Of a stretch of 64,000 bases of DNA, positions 58,877 through 64,000 are shown piece after piece. The position numbers and the translations under genes are program-made. The notes below the pieces were generated by a model. That model made no database searches and was not told where the DNA came from. It worked only from the letters and a program-made list of their open reading frames with translations. The DNA comes from Anastatus disparis (Eukaryota > Arthropoda > Insecta > Hymenoptera > Eupelmidae). The DNA lies in assembly GCA_017163975.1 (NCBI GenBank), contig JAFFSR010000300.1, positions 513,501 to 577,500 of the forward strand. The letters run 5' to 3'. How positions within the stretch are numbered: position 1 is the first letter of the stretch; each line of letters starts with the position of its first letter.

Positions 58877-60238
58877 CTAATTTTTGATTTTTTTTTCCTG
58901 CATTTTTGTAATTTTCTGTTTTATTGCATTTTTTCGATATTCATTCGATTTTTCTGTCACCTTTTTCCTAATCAATTTTGTTATACATGAAGATTCCTTG
59001 TTATCTATTTCTTTTAATTCTTTTCTTTCTTGATTTAATTCAATCTCATTGTTCCTAATTTTATCATCGTTATAATTTATGCTAATATCATCAAAATCCA
59101 TTAAATAATCATTTTGTCTTAAAAATTTTTTTTCTAAAGAGTCATTGTCAATTTCCATTGGAATTATTTCAAGATAAGAATCTTTTGGTTTGCAATACAT
59201 TTGCATCATTTTTTTTTGTTCTGCTAATAACTGCATTTGTAATTTTTTTTCAAGAAGTTTAATCTCAGCGTTATCTAAATTTAATGGTATTTTATTTAAA
59301 CAAGGTTCAAGACAAAAACTTCTTCTTATCATGTCCGGTGGATTATCGTAATTGCTAGTTGCATTATTATAATTATGTAAAATTGGAAACATTGTTATTT
59401 GCTGTGTTTCAAAAATTTTCAATAAATGTAATCGCATTTGGGAAATATCGTATTTTAAGCAACATGGACATAAATTGTAAGGTATTGAAACAAAAAAAGC
59501 AATTGCAAAAACGCCGCAATTATAATTATTTGCTTGTGATTGTACTGTTTCAAAAACTACCCTACAAAAAAATCTCAGGTGAGAAATCACCTGATTTCTC
59601 AGGTGATTAATCATGCCAAAATCTCATGTGATGATTTTTTTGGTTTTTACACGTTTCAAACCATGCTTAGTCAATTGCGAACTATTTTTGAAAATTTTTC
59701 AAAAATTGAACTTAAAAAATTTTTTGTAAAGTGAGTCAAAATTTTTTCTAAGACCAAATTTTTAACAAATTTTCTAAGTTCAAATTTTTCAAAAATTTTC
59801 AAAAATAGTTCGCAATTGACTAAGTATGTTTTGAAACGTGTAAAAACCAAAAAAATCGTCACATGAGATTTTGGCATGATTAATCACCTGAGAAATCAGG
59901 TGATTTCTCACCTGAGATTTTCTAGTACGGTATGCTTAATTCTGATTTGTTCGGAAATAATTTGTTTATGTAGATTTTATGTTCATCTTGTAAATATTTA
60001 AGATTGAAGCTGTCATATATATGAATCATTTCATTATTATAATACCTACAAATCCAGTGACCACTTTTGAAATTCCCAGAAAATAATAATTGTATAAATT
60101 GGGTATCAATAGGTACTGAATTAATATATTGCGGTTTTTGAATAAGTAAAGTTGATTGCATATTAAATGAGGTGCACCGTTTTAAAATATTATTAAATTC
60201 TAATATATGAGTATCAGTTAACATCGAATTAATTCCAC
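58877..60238 (-). pseudogene. Helitron 2 Ulp1-like (C48-type) cysteine peptidase, split
   Basis: The catalytic parts are present in order. The first part (60,238-59,931) has LTDTHILEFNNILKR, the His in SGHWICRYY (near 60,055) and the Asp in IHIYDSFN (near 60,020). After the MITE, the second part (59,559-58,877) starts VFETVQSQANNYNCGVFAIAF, with the Gln and Cys expected for the peptidase (near 59,530). CPCCLKYDISQMRLHLL follows, then a long charged helical tail. Spacing His, Asp, Gln, Cys fits Ulp1/SENP-type peptidases. The N-terminus is cut by the LTR element at 60,239. The annotated first 30 residues of the local frame come from the LTR, not from this gene. Confidence 0.7.
59560..59930. mobile_element. 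TA-flanked foldback MITE in Helitron 2 peptidase
   Basis: CCCTACAAAAAAATCTCAGG at the left is matched at the right by CCTGAGATTTTCTAGTACGG, and the arms of about 170 nt pair almost perfectly. TA flanks both ends (59558-59559, 59931-59932). The same site in Helitron 1 (near 38,575) reads ATACTATGCTC without insert. A local palindrome of CAGGTGA/TCACCTG units lies in each arm. The frames at 59540-59734 and 59671-59877 are arm sequence. Confidence 0.9.
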
Positions 60239-61304
60239 TGTTACGACCGGATTTGTTTCGGTCGTTGAGTTCACAAAAAGAAATAAATTTCTTTTTATTG
60301 GGAACCAGTTTGTAGTCCCAGGACTTACCTGTCACCTTTTAACTAAATATTTATTAAAATTTAATTCTAATTTAGTTTTAGAATAACCAAATTTTTATAA
60401 AGATTAATATTAAGTTTATATTATTTAAATAAATTTCTCCTTTTGTGTTTTCTTTTTTTTTATTTTTTAATTTAATAATTAGTACACATTTTGTTATTTA
60501 TTAAATATAATAATTTTCTTACGATTCAATATTCCAGGAAGAGAGGGAGAAGATATATAAATGTATCCCTTGAAGTTCCGTCCTTTAATCTCCGCTTAAA
60601 TTAACTTATTCCTACACGGTTAAGTTATCCGTGACCAGATTAGGTTAGATTCTTCAACTCTCGGTCGTCTAGCGCTCAGCTAATTTATTCGTTTATGTCG
60701 TCACTTGCACTTGTTTGTCCTTTTCACTAAATATTTATTTATATAAATTTCGTGAAATAGGTTTCTAGTCTATTTATGCAAAAATTGTAAATTTATATTT
60801 TTCTATATTATAATTTTTCCTATTAGCGAAGTAGGTTTCTAAGCTACTTCCTAATGAATTTATTGATAAATAAACTGATTTAAAACTAACACTGACTTTA
60901 TCTCAGCGGACCAGCAGAGCCGACTCTTGCGGTTGCTATCGTATTATGACAAAAGGCGAAGAGTGACGTAGGGGGCTGTTTTTATTGCCTTGCGCCGGGC
61001 GATCGAGAGATGGAAAATCCAATCAAAACCTGACATGCAGCTGAGATTTCCAGAACAGAAAATCGTTTGATTGTTTTAGAGTTCATTGGCTTGCTTACCA
61101 ATGAATTCTTGTACTTTCTTCTCCGTCTCTTCTTTACATTTGAAGTTTTCGCAATTTTTAAGAATGCTGACTCGGGACATCGCATGGAACCACTTTTCCA
61201 TATATGTAATAAATGTAATGAAAAAAATAGATTAATGAATAATTTCAATCTTTAATATAATTCATTTAACAATTTATAAGGGTTTAGTTCCATGGGATGT
61301 CACA
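60239..61304 (-). repeat. 3' LTR of an LTR retroelement
   Basis: On the minus strand the block begins TGTGACATCCC (61304) right after a purine tract and ends CCGGTCGTAACA (60239), giving TG..CA with short inverted ends. It interrupts the Helitron 2 peptidase exactly at the last residues shared with copy 1 (after SGI). A TATAAA-type string lies near 61,278 on the minus strand. Length is 1066 bp. The upstream LTR is outside the window, so identity could not be compared. Confidence 0.7.
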
Positions 61305-61316
61305 CCTTCCCCCTCA
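61305..61316 (-). other. Polypurine tract
   Basis: Minus-strand GAGGGGGAAGG directly precedes the LTR start TGTGACA. This is the expected primer site for plus-strand DNA synthesis in an LTR element. Confidence 0.7.
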
Positions 61317-61990
61317 GGTCGATTGTCGTCCCGACAATCAGCGTGAGAGTTGTAGAACGGACCGAATTTCATAGATGTAGTATATATAAACAAAAAACGA
61401 TTTTCGAGATATTTGGGAATTGAGTCATAATTTGGCTGTTTTATTTTGGTTACCCTATAACTATAGTTTCTATAATAAAAAAAATACATTAGTTAAATAT
61501 GGATGTATAGGTAGTAGTATTTATATTTTTTTTTTTTTTTTTTTGTAATCGTTAAATCAAAATTATATACATCGGTTGGAAACAATTTTAATATTGTATT
61601 TGTTTCAGTAGAAAAGAAGAAGTAAATTGAAGATGAGAAAATTTTTAAATAAATGTAATAATTGCAAAAAAAATTTTTTTTCTTTTTTTTGTTTGTATAG
61701 GTCACTGAAAGAAATACACTATTAATTACAAGAAAATATACCATCCAATTATTTTATAATTATTTTGATTTTAGATTGTCATTAATTTGTAAGGTTTTGG
61801 AATGTATATAGTATCGGTGCTTATAATATTACAAAACTACATGTGAGTTAAACTAAAAAAGAAATATTGTTATAGTATATAAAATATTAAATTTAATGTT
61901 TCAAGTTAATGATTTAAGTTCTTGAATGTTTATTTGAAATCTTCTTTGAAAAGTGATGATTGAATCGTTACGTGGTTGCTTCTATTAAGG
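61317..61990. other. Noncoding region between env-like ORF and polypurine tract
   Basis: AT-rich, with T and A homopolymers near 61,525 and 61,665. No gene is seen; the small minus frames here are not recognisable. Confidence 0.4.
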
Positions 61991-62539
61991 TCAGGCGTAG
62001 GTGATGTTTTGCAGTGGTAAATCAACATCCAGGGAGGCTGCAGAGAAAAATCGTTCTAGAGTTCGATTTTCATGAGGTGTGACCTCTGTGTTTTGATTGC
62101 GCAGGTTAGAAAGTTCGGAGATTTCCAGTATCTGATTGTTGGATTGGTTTTGTTGAAGAGGTTGTAAGGTCACATAAGTAGTATGGCGATTTGATTCTGG
62201 TTGTTTTAAAGAATATTCTTGCAATTCTATACTATTTATTTTTCGATTGTGTTTAGTTCGTTGTTTACATTTCAAGGATTTACATTTCCAGATGAGAATG
62301 AATATTGATGTTACTATTATTAAGTTTGTAAAAAAAAATCCTGTGGCTATGTATGTGTAAGTACGGTTCCGTTCGTGGTGGCGTGTGGCTATTTCTTTAA
62401 ATTTTGTTTCTATTTCCTTTAGTGAAATTATGTCGTTATTTTGTGTCAATTTCTTCAATTCAATAGTGGTTTCTGAATCTAATTCCTTGGATAGTGTGAA
62501 GAAGGTATTCACAAGTTGGGGTGTTTGAAGGTGAAGATA
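61991..62539 (-). pseudogene. Env-like membrane protein, C-terminal part
   Basis: The minus frame is open from a TGA at about 62,538 to 61991, about 180 codons, with no ATG near the start (GTG at 62512). It shows an acidic, helix-prone segment (TIELKKLTQNNDIISLKEIE), one clear membrane segment of about 22 residues (TGFFFTNLIIVTSIFILIW, near residue 58), a basic stop-transfer patch (KCKSLKCKQRTKHNRK) and a polar cytoplasmic tail. This is the layout of a type I envelope-like C-terminus. Position just upstream of a polypurine tract and LTR supports env of an errantivirus-like element, but there is no sequence motif that proves it. The ectodomain is missing: upstream DNA is non-coding. Confidence 0.5.
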
Positions 62540-64000
62540 TCAGGAAAGCATAGGAGTGTTTTCTTATTCGAATTACTATTTGTTTAATCCTTATGATAAT
62601 AATTAGTTTATTATTATAAAGACTCGTTCTAAAATGTTGTTAATTGTACAAGTTTACTCGTATATATAAACATATACATACATGTGCGTTTAAATGTATA
62701 CGCATATATATTGTATTCTATTTCTTCAGCAATAATAAAAAAAATTGTTGTTTTATTAAAACAATTAAATTTGTTAAGTTTGATGATCATCTGGTTAATC
62801 TCAACTTGAGTTATGAGTAAATTTAGTTTAATCAATACACAAAGGATTTAGTTCAGTATTTGTTTTAATCGAAGGAAAATTATTGTCCTAATGTTTTAAT
62901 TTATTTTGACTTGAAAAATAAAAATCTTAGAATAATAATTTATTATTTACTAGAATGAAAATAATAAATAATAAAAATGTAGCATATTTACTTTAAAAGT
63001 AACTATTAAAATTACAAAATGCTTTTCTACTATATATATTTATATAATAAAATTGTGTTTTGAGCTAAGTATCAGATTGATTTTGACAAGTTAATTTTTG
63101 TAAAATTAATTTGTCAATTACTCAACAAATTACTTGAAATTAAGTAAAATTAAAGTCATACTAGTACTATTGTAGAATAAAGAAAAGAAAATTTAGGATG
63201 TCATTGAGTAAATAATTACTTACTATTGTTAGTTAATGAATCATTCATATATTTTATATCAAACCAATAATTTGTTAAAATCTGTATATTGATGATTAAT
63301 AGTAAGGATAATACAAAGATATGAGTTTTGCATCAAGAAATTTACTCTTTAACATGATAAAACAAGTTCACGATTTATGATTAAAAATTCTATTTTATTA
63401 AATTTCATTTCTACTTATGTCCAAGAACAACCCAAAATAAAGAATTTTAAATCAAAAAGAGTTCTGGAAAAGAAAATCATAAATTTTACACAATTAATTT
63501 TTATTAAAATTTGCAATAAAATAATTAAATCTAACTTTCATTATATTAGATTTAATAATTTTTGAATTTAAAAATTTTATTTAAATATATTATATTTTGC
63601 AACAATCATATTAAATGAATATCTATTTTATATGACTATCTCATGTATGTATAAGTGAAGGTATATACGTATATGTACAGTGTTAGATTTTATGAGAAGA
63701 AAAAATAAAGGATTTCAAATGAATTATTTTTATTAAGAAATCAATTGTCGATGCAGTAGGTTGTGCTATTAAAAATCGAACTCCTTGACTGCAATCTATT
63801 GTCTGCTTTTGTTTACGTCCAAGAGGAAAAAAAATTAATGAATATACTCTTATTATATTAAGAAAAATATTGATTTCTCAAATAATTTAATAAGCAGATT
63901 AAAATTAAATTTAAAATATATGACCATAACCTTAGTATAAAATAGTAGTGTTGATGATGAAGCGTTAGTCTTAAGAGTGTAATATTTTAATCATAGGGGA
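62540..64000. other. AT-rich noncoding right edge
   Basis: No recognisable pol or env sequence, so the retroelement is internally deleted, decayed beyond recognition here, or interrupted by unrelated DNA. Small frames at 62629-62835 and 63377-63565 show no family features. Confidence 0.4.

Larger units (their letters stand above)
52968..60238 (-). mobile_element. Helitron 2 (more complete copy)
   Basis: Minus-strand order: peptidase (60,238 to 58,877, split by a MITE), charged repeats, Cys-rich N-terminal domain, HUH Rep, PIF1 helicase. It is longer at the helicase end than Helitron 1, but its peptidase start has been displaced by an LTR element at 60,239. Nested inserts: 53,232-53,570, 55731-56101 and 59560-59930. 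The true ends were not found. Confidence 0.82.

Noticed and set aside
59540..59877. Two frames inside the Helitron 2 peptidase region
   Set aside because: They consist of the inverted arms of the TA-flanked foldback MITE.

Overview
The window looks like a repeat-dense, AT-rich stretch of an animal nuclear genome, most likely an arthropod and probably an insect. The reasons are the element set (Maverick/Polinton, hAT, Penelope-like, Copia, LTR/env retroelement, two Helitrons, many foldback MITEs), long TA, TG and GA microsatellites, and TATA-plus-initiator promoters of arthropod type. Species cannot be set from sequence alone. I see no convincing host gene, tRNA, rRNA, CRISPR array or prokaryotic operon. 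Nearly everything recognisable is a transposon or a transposon inside another one.

Layout. 1-9.9 kb: AT-rich DNA with two foldback elements (1023-2319, 3287-4311), a CpG-rich duplicated block (6.44-6.76 kb), a decayed Copia pol (8.30-9.33 kb), a perfect hairpin and GA repeats. 10.49-11.84 kb: a foldback element packed with TGACGTCA-like motifs; it has cut the 3' end of the last Polinton gene. 11.83-26.18 kb: a Maverick/Polinton on the minus strand. In transcription order it has an acidic exon, protein-primed DNA polymerase B, a hairpin block, packaging ATPase, a small basic protein, a conserved small protein, integrase, minor capsid protein, a basic capsid-associated protein, major capsid protein, a conserved protein, adenain-like protease, and a last protein of unknown role. 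Only the protease frame is fully open. Most others carry one or more in-frame stops with the surrounding frame kept, so the copy is dead but not old.

26,177-50,819: a hAT element with matching CAGGGGCG ends and an 8-bp target duplication (7 of 8 match), inserted in a serine-codon run of the Polinton acidic exon. Its transposase is split. The N-terminal part lies at 27.59-28.48 kb and the dimerisation domain at 49.78-50.25 kb, with about 21 kb of later insertions between: a T-rich GGGCC satellite, Helitron 1 (30.24-39.0 kb, itself holding TTAA-flanked MITEs and a Penelope-like element), a foldback (39.2-40.2 kb), a 4.8-kb TTAA-flanked element (41.58-46.41 kb), and an element with 57-bp repeats in its inverted ends (46.51-49.69 kb).

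50.8-60.24 kb: the displaced Polinton flank, a second copy of the T-rich satellite, a 29-bp minisatellite, and Helitron 2 (minus). Helitron 2 encodes a PIF1 helicase, an HUH Rep, ~147-bp charged repeats and a Ulp1-like cysteine peptidase. Comparing Helitrons 1 and 2 exposes empty sites, so several MITE boundaries and target duplications can be read directly. 60,239-61,304: a 3' LTR of a minus-strand retroelement inserted in the Helitron 2 peptidase gene, with a polypurine tract and an env-like membrane ORF behind it. The rest of that element runs toward or past the right edge.

The order of events can be read: the hAT is younger than the Polinton; Helitron 1, the large TTAA element and the 57-bp-repeat element are younger than the hAT or at least lie inside it; the Penelope-like element is younger than the MITE it split, which is younger than Helitron 1; and the LTR element is younger than Helitron 2.
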